Shown one piece after another: positions 1 through 8,682 of a DNA stretch of 33,805 nucleotides. Source of the DNA: Bacteroidales bacterium (lineage in GTDB: Bacteria > Bacteroidota > Bacteroidia > Bacteroidales > WCHB1-69). Location of the stretch: assembly GCA_017650305.1 (NCBI GenBank), contig JAGCFD010000048.1, forward strand, positions 1-33,805, given 5' to 3'. The notes under the pieces are model-generated. The model was not told where the DNA came from, ran no database searches, and saw nothing but the letters and a program-made list of their open reading frames with translations. The first letter of the stretch is position 1. Each line of letters opens with the position of its first letter. The translations under genes were made by a program, and so were the position numbers.

Positions 1-1
1 G

Positions 2-3000
2 GAAGGCGGCTACGACCACGTCTATATCTACGATGCCAACAACACCCAACTCGCAGATTTGACAGGTGAAGGTACTCTTGATCTCACGGTACCGGGTCCT
101 GTTTCCATCGTACTTGAATCCGATGGCAGTGTATGCTACTCTGGTTTCGTGTTCCAAGTTGAATGTACGAACGAGATGCCTGAAACTCCCGACACCTACA
201 CCATGGGCGATGTCGCTACCGTTACCACTTGTAACGCTGTCATCTATGACAATGGCGGTGCTACAGGCAACTATGAGACCTATTCTGATGAGACGATGTT
301 GATCACTCCTGCTGTTACGGGTGCTCATCTGCACATTACCGGTACTTACAACATGGAGAGCAACTGGGATTACATCTACATCTATGACAACAATGGCAAC
401 CTGCTGCAGACTTTAACCGGTCAAGGTTCTGTTGATCTGGTTGTGAATGGTCCTGCTGTTATCAACCTCTCTTCCGATGGTAGTGTATGCTACAGCGGTT
501 TCGAGTTCCATGTTGAGTGTGAAATTCCTGAGAATGTAAACACAGAATTGACTTTAGTCACTGGTCTCTATGAGGCTTGTGATTTGGATGGTCAGTCTCT
601 CGGCTTCTCTATTAAGAATATTGGTTTGGATCCTATTAATAGAGTTGTGGGTAGCTATACCATCAATGGAGGTACTCCTGTTGTTGAGACATTCTACGTG
701 CCGATGCTTAATCCTGGTGCCACAGCTAATGGTTTAATCTTCTCCACCCCGCTGACATTTGATCAACTCAATGACAACGAAGTTGTGGTGACCGCTTATG
801 CTATCGATGAGCCTTCCACTCTTTGGGATGACAATACCATCACGGTTTCCAACATCAACGCTTTGGCTCCGATGACAGCTCCTTATCCTGTATTGCCAGC
901 CAATGATATGAACAATAATACTCCTGGTTGGATTAAGTATAATGTGGACGGTATTGGTATTTGGAATGTTAACGGTGGTTTAATAACTTCTCCTTATAAT
1001 ACTCCTAATCTGGGTGATAGCTGGTTGATGACACCTTGTTATGATCTTCCTGCTGGTATTTATAAAGTCACCTACGATTATAAGGTAAGCAATGAATTCG
1101 TGCCTGAGACCTTCGCCGTTTACTATGGTCAAGGTGTTCATCTTTCCGACATGACCAACTTGTTAGCTCAGTATGAGAATGCAAGCAACAGCACTTATCT
1201 TACAGCTACTCACTATGTGAACATTCCTGCTGAGGGCAACTACAACTTCGGTTTCAAGTATCATTCCGCAGGAGGTGCTTTAGGTGTGACCATCAAGTCT
1301 TTGACGGTTACCCCGATGGCCTCCATGACTGCTATGGCTAATGGTAACGGTACGATTACCCCGAGCGGCACTGTTGTGGCCGGTGAGGGTGAAAACGTAA
1401 CCTTCGTGATGAATCCTGACGAGCATTATTACTTGCAGAATGTGACCGTGAACGGTCAGGTTGTTGCCAACTACAACAATATGGCTGGTGGCGTGATTTA
1501 CAACCATACGATTGCCAATGGCGATGTGCTGATTGCCAACTTCACCCATTCTAACCTCTTCACCTATTTCGTGAATGGCGGTCAAGGCTATGTGAACGGT
1601 GGTTTCCACGTTGCTCCCGACTCCTTCACAGAGGATTATGCAAATGGTCAGGATGTCCACATCTCCTTCGTGCCGGATGCTGGTTATCATGTAGAAAATG
1701 TAGAGATCAACGGTGTGAACTATGGTCCGATTATGGATTGGGTAATCACCAATACTTCTGGAAACTACACCTTCATCATCACCTTTGCTCCTAACACCTA
1801 TGTTGTTACCACAACGGCTTATGGCAACGGTACAGTTTCCGATGGCGAAACCTTCGTCTATGATCCTGCTAACACCTACACCTTCACAGCTACTCCTGGT
1901 GCCAACAACCACATCGCAAGCATCTTGCGTAACAATGTTGAGTTGACGATTGTTGATCCGTTCTCCACCTATACCGAGACCTTGACCAACATCTTGAGCG
2001 ACTACAACTATGTGGTTCGTTTCGACCCGAACAACTACACCGTTACGGCTACTGCTGGTGATCATGGTACTGTTACTCCTGCCGGTGTTCACAACTACGT
2101 TTACAACACCGATGTTGTGTATGGTATCGAGGCTGCCAACGGTTATTACATCGCTTCCATCACGGTTGACGGTGTGACGACTGATTACACTCAGGCTAAT
2201 GGTTTGACCGCAACGACCTACACCTTTGCTCACATCAACGCTAACCACACCATCAGTGCAACCTTCGCACAATATCAATACACCATCACGGTGAATGCTG
2301 GTGAGAACGGAACTATCAACCCTGCTACCATCACGGTTGCTGAGAATGCTACTCCGACCTTCTCCATCGTTCCTAATGCTGGTTATGGTGTTGCTGATGT
2401 GACCGTGGACAATGTTTCTGTGGGTGCTGTCACTTCTTACACCTTCGCTCCTGTATCTGCTAACCATACGATTGCCGCTACCTTCGCTCAGTATCAATAC
2501 ACGATCACGGCTACTGCTGGCAACGGTGGTTCTATCACTCCGAACGGTGTAACCAACATGGTTTACAATGGCAACCAGACTTACACCATCACTCCTGCCG
2601 CCGGTTATCATATCGCTAACGTTTATGTTGACGGTGTTTCTGTGGGTGCTGTCAATACTTATTCCTTCATGGGTGTGACGGCTAACCACACTATTTATGC
2701 TTCCTTCGACATCAACGAATACACGGTAACCGTTACCCAACCTGCCAACGGTAACATCACACCGGGTACCACCACCGTTCAATACGGTGCTACTCCGACC
2801 TTCGTGATCACTCCGAATACTGGATATAATGTTACGGCTATCACGCTCAACGGTACCAATGTTATGAACAGCACTCCGCAAGTGAACGGTGTTTACACCC
2901 TCACCTTGCCTGCTGTTACCAACAACGCTACCTTGACCGCCACCATGACTGTCAAGAGCTACACCATCACCGCTTCCGCTGGTGCCAACGGTACAATCAA

Positions 3001-3712
3001 CCCGACCGGTGTTGCTAACGTTAACTTCGGCGAGAACAAGCTTTACACCTTTACACCTGCTAACGGCTATGAGGTGGCAGCTGTGACGGTTGACGGTATG
3101 AACATGGGCGCTCTCAGCTCCTATACCTTCGTCAATGTGGTGGCTAACCACACGATCAATGTGACCTTCCGCTTGATGGAGTGTGAAATCCCGACTAACA
3201 TGCAGACCATCTTCATCGATACTACTTCGGCTACGCTCTCTTGGTATCATCCTGGTGCACAGTCCTACGACATCCAATACAAGGCTGTTGGCGACGCCAC
3301 CTTCACGACTACCAATACGACACAATTGACCTACAACCTTACTGGTTTGAATCCTTCTACCACCTACACTTGGATGGTTCGCGCTAACTGCGTTGCCAAC
3401 AACCCGAGTGAATGGACCAACGGTTGTACCTTCAGAACTCTGGATGTATTCGCTAATCCTGACGGCATTGAGGATCATGTCCAGACTCTGATCAGTGTCT
3501 ACAGCGAAACCAACAACGTTTATATCGTGAACGAGAATGGTATCCGCATCGACAATGTACAGATTTATGACGTTTATGGCAAACTGATCTACGCCGGCAA
3601 TGTGAACGGTTCTAGAGAGGTGATCTCCATGAATGTGGCTACCGGCACCTATATGGTCCGCCTGGCTACTGAATATGGCTTCTGCAACTACAAACTGCAC
3701 CTGACCAAATAG
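2..3712 (+). CDS. Giant T9SS-exported repeat surface protein, 5' end cut by the window
   Basis: The reading frame is open from base 2, so the N-terminus lies outside the window; the first internal Met is at 59. Two CUB-like modules come first, each ending in the same DGSVCYSGF core followed by a VEC triplet. Next are a CARDB-like beta domain (about residues 165-270 counted from base 59), a jelly-roll 'choice-of-anchor' style module with GDSWLMTPCYDLPAG, eight divergent InlB-like repeats, one fibronectin type III domain (TSATLSWYHPGAQSYDIQYK) and a C-terminal type A T9SS sorting domain with the VQIYDVYGKLIY core ending in KLHLTK. Known family behaviour: export through the SprA pore, removal of the C-terminal domain and attachment to the cell surface. 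A role in adhesion or polymer binding is inference. A strong terminator follows the stop. Confidence is high for the T9SS cargo class and low for the exact function. Confidence 0.9.
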   Translation, partial: EGGYDHVYIYDANNTQLADLTGEGTLDLTVPGPVSIVLESDGSVCYSGFVFQVECTNEMPETPDTYTMGDVATVTTCNAVIYDNGGATGNYETYSDETMLITPAVTGAHLHITGTYNMESNWDYIYIYDNNGNLLQTLTGQGSVDLVVNGPAVINLSSDGSVCYSGFEFHVECEIPENVNTELTLVTGLYEACDLDGQSLGFSIKNIGLDPINRVVGSYTINGGTPVVETFYVPMLNPGATANGLIFSTPLTFDQLNDNEVVVTAYAIDEPSTLWDDNTITVSNINALAPMTAPYPVLPANDMNNNTPGWIKYNVDGIGIWNVNGGLITSPYNTPNLGDSWLMTPCYDLPAGIYKVTYDYKVSNEFVPETFAVYYGQGVHLSDMTNLLAQYENASNSTYLTATHYVNIPAEGNYNFGFKYHSAGGALGVTIKSLTVTPMASMTAMANGNGTITPSGTVVAGEGENVTFVMNPDEHYYLQNVTVNGQVVANYNNMAGGVIYNHTIANGDVLIANFTHSNLFTYFVNGGQGYVNGGFHVAPDSFTEDYANGQDVHISFVPDAGYHVENVEINGVNYGPIMDWVITNTSGNYTFIITFAPNTYVVTTTAYGNGTVSDGETFVYDPANTYTFTATPGANNHIASILRNNVELTIVDPFSTYTETLTNILSDYNYVVRFDPNNYTVTATAGDHGTVTPAGVHNYVYNTDVVYGIEAANGYYIASITVDGVTTDYTQANGLTATTYTFAHINANHTISATFAQYQYTITVNAGENGTINPATITVAENATPTFSIVPNAGYGVADVTVDNVSVGAVTSYTFAPVSANHTIAATFAQYQYTITATAGNGGSITPNGVTNMVYNGNQTYTITPAAGYHIANVYVDGVSVGAVNTYSFMGVTANHTIYASFDINEYTVTVTQPANGNITPGTTTVQYGATPTFVITPNTGYNVTAITLNGTNVMNSTPQVNGVYTLTLPAVTNNATLTATMTVKSYTITASAGANGTINPTGVANVNFGENKLYTFTPANGYEVAAVTVDGMNMGALSSYTFVNVVANHTINVTFRLMECEIPTNMQTIFIDTTSATLSWYHPGAQSYDIQYKAVGDATFTTTNTTQLTYNLTGLNPSTTYTWMVRANCVANNPSEWTNGCTFRTLDVFANPDGIEDHVQTLISVYSETNNVYIVNENGIRIDNVQIYDVYGKLIYAGNVNGSREVISMNVATGTYMVRLATEYGFCNYKLHLTK
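1309..3179 (+). repeat. Eight tandem InlB-like (Listeria-Bacteroides type) repeats inside the surface protein
   Basis: Units of about 73-82 residues start with Y-[TV]-[IV]-T-x-x-A-x-x-x-G-[TS]-[IV]-x-P, have GY-x-[IV]-x-x-[IV]-x-[VL]-[DN]-G in the middle, and end in ANHTI-x-[AV]-[TS]-F. Units 4, 5, 6 and 8 are closest to each other; units 1-3 and 7 are more diverged. The DNA is locally very similar between units, for example around TATCAATACAC at about 2270 and 2490, so recombination could change the copy number. This matches the divergent InlB B-repeat family by pattern; no database search was run. Confidence 0.85.
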
Positions 3713-3736
3713 TCAATAATCTTTACTGACAATATG

Positions 3737-3768
3737 AAAGGCTGCTCTTTTCGGGCAGCCTTTTTTAT
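3737..3768 (+). terminator. Rho-independent terminator after the surface protein gene
   Basis: The stem GGCTGC (3740-3745) pairs with GCAGCC (3755-3760), extended by AAA/TTT and a further C-G and G-T pair inside, and is followed by a run of T. It lies 25 bases after the stop codon. Confidence 0.9.
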
Positions 3769-3802
3769 TTTTTCAATTCTCTTTTTTATGCAGAAAAATC
3801 AC

Positions 3803-3810
3803 TATCTTTG
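3803..3810 (+). promoter_or_regulatory. Bacteroidota -7 promoter box (TATCTTTG) before the glutamine synthetase gene
   Basis: Exact match to TAnnTTTG, 38 bases before the ATG and just after the upstream terminator. The -33 element is not clear. It would drive the whole plus-strand run from 3849. Confidence 0.75.
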
Positions 3811-3848
3811 CACCCGCTAAATAGACAAATTATTTAAATCTCAATAAT

Positions 3849-5357
3849 ATGAAAGACAATCTGACAATGAACATGAATCCCTTGGTGCAACTGTTGAAAA
3901 AAGCCCCAAAAGAGTTTACAAAAGCTGACATTATCCACGCTGTGGAGGAGTTGGAGATTAAAATGATCAACTTCCATTATGTGGCTGAAGATGGACGTAT
4001 TAAGACGTTGGGTTTCATTCTCAACGATAAAGAGTATCTTGAGCAGATTTTATCGAACGGTGAGCGTGTGGATGGTTCTAACGTGTTTCCGTCCTTCATC
4101 CAGGCTGGTTCCAGCGATTTGTATGTTATCCCGCGTTTCTCTACGGCCTTTATCAATCCTTTTGCTGAGATTCCGACCCTGTCGCTGCTTTGTTCCTATT
4201 ACAATAAGGATGGCAAGCCGTTGGAGAACTCACCAGAGTATATTCTGCGCAAAGCCTGCAAGTCTTTCACGGATGTGACAGGTTTCTATTTCCAGGCTAT
4301 GGGCGAGCTGGAGTATTATGTCATTGGTGATGCCGAGGAGCTGTACACGATTCCGGATCAGAAAGGTTATCACGAGTCTGCTCCGTTCACTAAGTTTGAG
4401 TCTTTCCGCGCCGAGTGCATGTACAACATTGCCAAGGCGGGCGGCATGATCAAATATGGCCACTCCGAGGTTGGTAACTTCACCATGGATGGAAAGATTT
4501 ACGAGCAGAATGAAATCGAATTTCTGGTGACAGACGCTGTGGAGGCTGCCAATCAGCTGATTATTGCCAAGTGGATTATCCGCAATTTGGCATACCAGTA
4601 TGGTTTGGACGTAACCTTCGCTCCGAAGATCACGGCCGGAAAGGCTGGTAGCGGCTTGCATATCCACACCCGCATTGTGGATGCCAACGGCAAGAACCAA
4701 TATGTAACCAAGGGCAAGTTGAACTCCATCGCACACACCGCCATTGCTGGCTACATGACCTGCGCTGGCTCCCTGACCGCCTTTGGCAATACGAACCCCA
4801 CTTCCTACTTCCGTCTGGTGCCTCACCAAGAGGCTCCCACCTCTATCTGCTGGGGCGACCGCAACCGTTCCGTCCTCGTGCGCGTGCCGCTGGGCTGGAC
4901 TCATAAGAACGACGTGGTGGCCGACCTGAACCCGCTGGAGAAAGCAGTGAAAGAGGACCGTTCTCAGAAACAGACTGTCGAGTTCCGCTGTCCGGACGGC
5001 TCTGCCGACATCTACCTGCTGATTGCCGGTCTGGTGTGCGCTGCTCGCCACGGTTTTGAAATGGAAGGCGCCCTCGACTTCGCCCAGAAGACCTATGTTG
5101 ACGTCAACATTCATAAAGCTGAAAACGCTGAGCTGCTGAATAGCCTTGCCCAACTGCCCACATCTTGCTGGGAGTCAGCTGACGAATTGAGCCGCCATCG
5201 TGACATCTTCGAAAAACATGGCGTTTTCAACCGCGAGATGATTGACGACATTGTGAAGAGACTGAAATCCTTCAATGATAAGAATATCCGCAAGGAGATT
5301 GAGAAGAAGCCCGAGTTGATGGAGAAGATGGTGTTTGACTACTTCTATTGTGGTTAA
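3849..5357 (+). CDS. glnA: Glutamine synthetase, type I fold
   Basis: Predicted to make glutamine from glutamate, ammonia and ATP in the cytoplasm. The beta-grasp N-domain covers about residues 20-110. The catalytic domain shows GELEYY (152-157), HSEVGN with QNEIEF (205-225), the GSGLHIH loop (267-273), RLVPHQEAP (322-330), NRSVLVRVP (339-347) and VEFRCPDGSADIYL (377-390). At 502 residues it is somewhat longer than the usual 440-470. The NLYDLP adenylylation site of enteric GlnA is absent, so covalent AMP control is unlikely (inference). The first Met is supported by the promoter box 38 bases upstream; there is no Shine-Dalgarno, as is usual in this phylum. Its stop is only 15 bases from the next gene. 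A related gamma-glutamyl ligase activity cannot be excluded by sequence alone. Confidence 0.92.
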   Translation: MKDNLTMNMNPLVQLLKKAPKEFTKADIIHAVEELEIKMINFHYVAEDGRIKTLGFILNDKEYLEQILSNGERVDGSNVFPSFIQAGSSDLYVIPRFSTAFINPFAEIPTLSLLCSYYNKDGKPLENSPEYILRKACKSFTDVTGFYFQAMGELEYYVIGDAEELYTIPDQKGYHESAPFTKFESFRAECMYNIAKAGGMIKYGHSEVGNFTMDGKIYEQNEIEFLVTDAVEAANQLIIAKWIIRNLAYQYGLDVTFAPKITAGKAGSGLHIHTRIVDANGKNQYVTKGKLNSIAHTAIAGYMTCAGSLTAFGNTNPTSYFRLVPHQEAPTSICWGDRNRSVLVRVPLGWTHKNDVVADLNPLEKAVKEDRSQKQTVEFRCPDGSADIYLLIAGLVCAARHGFEMEGALDFAQKTYVDVNIHKAENAELLNSLAQLPTSCWESADELSRHRDIFEKHGVFNREMIDDIVKRLKSFNDKNIRKEIEKKPELMEKMVFDYFYCG

Positions 5358-5372
5358 TCAAAATTCAAACCG

Positions 5373-5876
5373 ATGACAACGGAATTGGTTATTGTAATAT
5401 GCTTCTTCCTGCTCATGTTGGGTGCTGTGGCGATTTCAAAACAGTGGATCACCAAGAGCATGAACGAGCAAGCTTTGGAGGCGACGAAGGCGTCACGTAC
5501 TATCGTGATGCCTTTGCGCCTGCAGGCATACGAACGCATGGCGCTTTTTTTGGAGCGTATAGACCCCAATCAATTGGTGTTGCGCATCCATGCTCCCGGT
5601 CTGACGGTGGCAGAAGAGCAAAACCTCCTTATGACGGCCATTCGCTCTGAATATGAGCATAACATCTCCCAGCAGATTTATATCTCCAATGAGACTTGGA
5701 AAAGCATCACAGACGCCATGGATGACGTCATCACCATCATCACCACAGTGGCTGAGCAGATTGATAGCTTTGAGGGGATGACCTATGCGGAGGCTATCTT
5801 GACGGTGGCTGCGCAGAAACCCATCATCACCCGTGCCATGCAGGTGTTGAAAGCCGATATGCAGAGATTCTTCTAG
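5373..5876 (+). CDS. Small single-pass membrane protein, conserved-hypothetical type
   Basis: 167 residues. A hydrophobic N-terminal helix (about residues 4-22, LVIVICFFLLMLGAVAI) is followed by a soluble, mostly helical domain with the motif PLRLQAYERMALFLERIDP at about 47-65 and no catalytic signature that I recognise. The pattern (one anchor, then RLQAYERM...LERI.P...L) resembles a protein often seen next to cell-wall or housekeeping genes in Bacteroidota; I believe it has a DUF assignment but cannot name it with certainty. It starts 15 bases after the glutamine synthetase stop and is probably cotranscribed with it. Function unknown. Confidence 0.8.
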   Translation: MTTELVIVICFFLLMLGAVAISKQWITKSMNEQALEATKASRTIVMPLRLQAYERMALFLERIDPNQLVLRIHAPGLTVAEEQNLLMTAIRSEYEHNISQQIYISNETWKSITDAMDDVITIITTVAEQIDSFEGMTYAEAILTVAAQKPIITRAMQVLKADMQRFF

Positions 5877-5910
5877 AAATTGTAGAACAAAAGAACTGTT
5901 TGTTTTTAAG

Positions 5911-6870
5911 ATGCAAGAGTTAGAGAATTATTTTAACATGATGTTCGAAGGCAAAGAGCCGGCAACACTCTACGCCCCTATAGCCTATACCCTTAAACAA
6001 TCGGGCAAACGTCTTCGTCCCCAAATGGTATATCACGTGGTGGAGATGTTTGGCGGCGATTTGAGTCAGGCCAAATATGTGGCCGCCGCCTTCGAGATGT
6101 TGCATAACTTTACACTTATCCATGACGATATTATGGATAAGGCCCCCATTCGTCGTGGGCAGCCCACCGTGTACAAAAAATGGAACACCAATAGCGCTAT
6201 CCTGTCTGGCGACGCCCTCGCCATCATGGCATTCCAACAACTTCTCAAGCTGAATGTGGACGAGAAAACCATCCTCAAAATTTCTGAAGTGTTTGCCACC
6301 TGTACCCTCGAAATCTGTGAGGGCCAGCAGTATGACATGGATTTTGAAACCCAAGAGGAGGTATCCATTGATGAGTATATCCGAATGATTTACTTGAAGA
6401 CAGCGGTCATGTTTGCCGGTTGTCTGAAGTCGGGTGCCATCCTTGCCGGGGCAGACGAAGAGAGTCAGGAGGCCCTGTTTCAAGTGGGTATCAACCTGGG
6501 CATTGCCTTCCAACTGGTCGATGACTTTCTGGATGTCTATGCCGACACGACCGTTTTTGGAAAATCCTTGGGCGGCGACATTCGCGACAACAAGAAAACC
6601 TATCTCTATCTGAAAGCCATGCAAGACGCTTCTCCAGAGGAAAAACCGCTGTTGAAACAATGTTATGAGTCCACGGAGATGGATTTTGAAGAGAAGTTCG
6701 CCAGTGTCAAGGGTTTCTATGAAAAACTGCAGATTGCCGAAAAAACCAGCCAAGCCGTTCATGACTATATGACCAAGAGTTTCGCGGAACTTGACAAGGT
6801 GCATGTCGGCGAGGATCAGAAAAAGAAAATTCGGGAGGTTATTGCCAATCTGGAGCAGAGATCAAAATAA
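5911..6870 (+). CDS. trans-Polyprenyl diphosphate synthase (IspA/IspB family)
   Basis: Condenses isopentenyl diphosphate onto allylic diphosphates for quinones or lipid carriers, in the cytoplasm. GKRLRP (32-37) binds IPP. The first aspartate-rich motif is HDDIMD (D72, D73, D76) followed by RRGQPT, and the second is QLVDDFLD (D204, D205, D208). The 319-residue length is typical. The residue five before the first motif is Phe67 (FTLIHDD), whereas E. coli IspB has Ala there; a bulky residue at this place usually shortens the product, so a C20-like product is plausible. For this reason I do not assign ispA or ispB. The gene lies 34 bases after the small membrane protein gene and its stop codon directly abuts the PBP2 start. 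Confidence 0.92.
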   Translation: MQELENYFNMMFEGKEPATLYAPIAYTLKQSGKRLRPQMVYHVVEMFGGDLSQAKYVAAAFEMLHNFTLIHDDIMDKAPIRRGQPTVYKKWNTNSAILSGDALAIMAFQQLLKLNVDEKTILKISEVFATCTLEICEGQQYDMDFETQEEVSIDEYIRMIYLKTAVMFAGCLKSGAILAGADEESQEALFQVGINLGIAFQLVDDFLDVYADTTVFGKSLGGDIRDNKKTYLYLKAMQDASPEEKPLLKQCYESTEMDFEEKFASVKGFYEKLQIAEKTSQAVHDYMTKSFAELDKVHVGEDQKKKIREVIANLEQRSK

Positions 6871-8682
6871 ATGGATAGCAGCTTTGGAAGAAATCGGTAT
6901 TATATTATAGTGACAGCCTTGGGAGTTGTAGCATTTCTCTACCTGGCTGTCCTGTTTACTATTCAGATTCTTAACAAAGGCTATAAAACCAAAGCGGACC
7001 AGAACGCCTTGCGATACAAGACCATACATCCGGCCCGAGGGTTGGTGTATGACCGCAATGACTCCCTTCTGGTCTATAACGAGGCTGCATACGATTTGAT
7101 GGTAGTGCCTTCTGAATTGCGAGAGTTTGACACCGCTTCTTTGTGCAAGGTGTTGGATCTCACTAAAGAACAGGTGGAGAAGAAGATAGAAAAAGCTACC
7201 AAATACTCTAAGATTCTCCCTTCTCTTTTTGAGCAGCAGATTTCCAAGGAAGACTATGGCTTTCTGCAAGAGAAGATGTATGCTTTTCCGGGTTTCTATG
7301 TGCAGAATAGAACCTTGCGCAAATATCCGTACCCTATTGCCGCCCACATCTTGGGATATGTGAGTGAGGTCAACGAGGCGGACATGGAAAAGGACTCCTA
7401 CTATAAGATGGGTGACTATATCGGGAAGAGCGGTATTGAAAAGGCATACGAGTCGGTGTTGCGCGGCCATAAGGGACAAAGTGTGGTGCTGGTGGACGTT
7501 CATAACCGCGAGATGGGCAGTTATGACAACGGCGCTGAAGATGAACAGGCCATCCAAGGCACTTCTATTTGGTGCACGTTGGACATGGAGCTGCAGCGCT
7601 ATGGCGAGGAGTTGATGAAGAACAAGCGGGGTAGTGTGGTCGCTATTGAGCCTAAGACAGGTGAGATTCTTTGTATCATCTCCAGTCCGAGCTACGACCC
7701 CAACCTCTTGGTGGGTACGGCGCGCCCCAAGAACTACGTTATGCTGCAGGAAGACCCGAAGAAGCCTCTGTTTAACCGGGCTTTGCAGGCCAGCTACCCG
7801 CCAGGCTCTACCTTCAAATTGGCCAATGGCCTGATTGCGCTGCAGGAACATATTGTCACACCTACATCCATTTACAGCTGCTCTGGCGGAGGTTATCACA
7901 TCGGCAATCATGTGGTGCATTGTCACAACTGCGGTGGCTTGAACATCTATTCGGCTATCCAGCGTTCCTGCAACTCCTATTTCTGCCGGGCTTATTATAA
8001 CATCTTGTCTAACCGAAAAAAATACAAGAACATTGACGAGGCTTATACGGCCTGGCTCGACTATATGCATTCCATGGGGTTTGCCCAGAAATATGAGACG
8101 GACCTGCCCTACGAGTTGCAGGGTAGTATTCCCACTGCCGCCTATTTTGACAAGAAATACAACAACTCCTGGAATGGCAATACAGTTGTTTCCATGGGCA
8201 TTGGTCAGGGTGAGGCGGCTGTGACGCCCTTGCAGATGGCCAATATGTTGGCCGTGATTGCCAACCAGGGTTACTATATCCGCCCGCACATTGTTCGCGC
8301 TATCGGTCATCGGGATAGCCTTACCACGCAGTTTAGCGAGAAGGTTTATTCGAAAATAGAACCCCAGCATTTTGCGACTGTGTTGCAGGGCATGCGGATG
8401 GTGGTCACGGCCGGTACTGGCCGCGGCGCGCAAATACCCGGCATTGAGGTGGCAGGCAAAACAGGTACTGCCCAGAACCCCCATGGCGCCGACCACTCCG
8501 TATTCGCTCTCATTGCTCCCGCCAACGATCCTAAAATCGTCATCTTCTGCCTGGTGGAAAACGGCGGCTTCGGCGCCTCTGTGGCATGCCCTATCGCCAG
8601 CCTCCTCGCAGAGTTTTACCTCAACCGCAAGGTCGAGAGAACTGATCTTGAAAAACGAATGAAAGAACTTAGCTTCCGATGA
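6871..8682 (+). CDS. mrdA: Penicillin-binding protein 2 (elongasome transpeptidase)
   Basis: Crosslinks peptidoglycan during side-wall elongation as partner of RodA. One transmembrane helix covers residues 10-33, followed by a PBP dimerisation domain starting at HPARGLVYDRND and then the transpeptidase domain. Active-site motifs are complete: S313-T-F-K316 (PPGSTFK), S366-C-N368 and K530-T-G532 (AGKTGTAQNP). The 603-residue length is normal. The ATG directly follows the TAA of the polyprenyl synthase gene and the gene overlaps rodA by four bases, which suggests translational coupling. mreC and mreD, often upstream of mrdA in this phylum, are not here. Confidence 0.97.
   Translation: MDSSFGRNRYYIIVTALGVVAFLYLAVLFTIQILNKGYKTKADQNALRYKTIHPARGLVYDRNDSLLVYNEAAYDLMVVPSELREFDTASLCKVLDLTKEQVEKKIEKATKYSKILPSLFEQQISKEDYGFLQEKMYAFPGFYVQNRTLRKYPYPIAAHILGYVSEVNEADMEKDSYYKMGDYIGKSGIEKAYESVLRGHKGQSVVLVDVHNREMGSYDNGAEDEQAIQGTSIWCTLDMELQRYGEELMKNKRGSVVAIEPKTGEILCIISSPSYDPNLLVGTARPKNYVMLQEDPKKPLFNRALQASYPPGSTFKLANGLIALQEHIVTPTSIYSCSGGGYHIGNHVVHCHNCGGLNIYSAIQRSCNSYFCRAYYNILSNRKKYKNIDEAYTAWLDYMHSMGFAQKYETDLPYELQGSIPTAAYFDKKYNNSWNGNTVVSMGIGQGEAAVTPLQMANMLAVIANQGYYIRPHIVRAIGHRDSLTTQFSEKVYSKIEPQHFATVLQGMRMVVTAGTGRGAQIPGIEVAGKTGTAQNPHGADHSVFALIAPANDPKIVIFCLVENGGFGASVACPIASLLAEFYLNRKVERTDLEKRMKELSFR

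Noticed and set aside
1280-3700. An 806-residue open frame on the minus strand across the surface-protein repeats
   Set aside because: It mirrors the repeat gene; the plus frame has a coherent domain order, T9SS tail and terminator. The antisense frame stays open because of the repeated codon pattern of the real gene.
4230-5153. A 307-residue minus-strand frame opposite the glutamine synthetase gene
   Set aside because: It is a codon-bias shadow; the plus frame carries all catalytic motifs.
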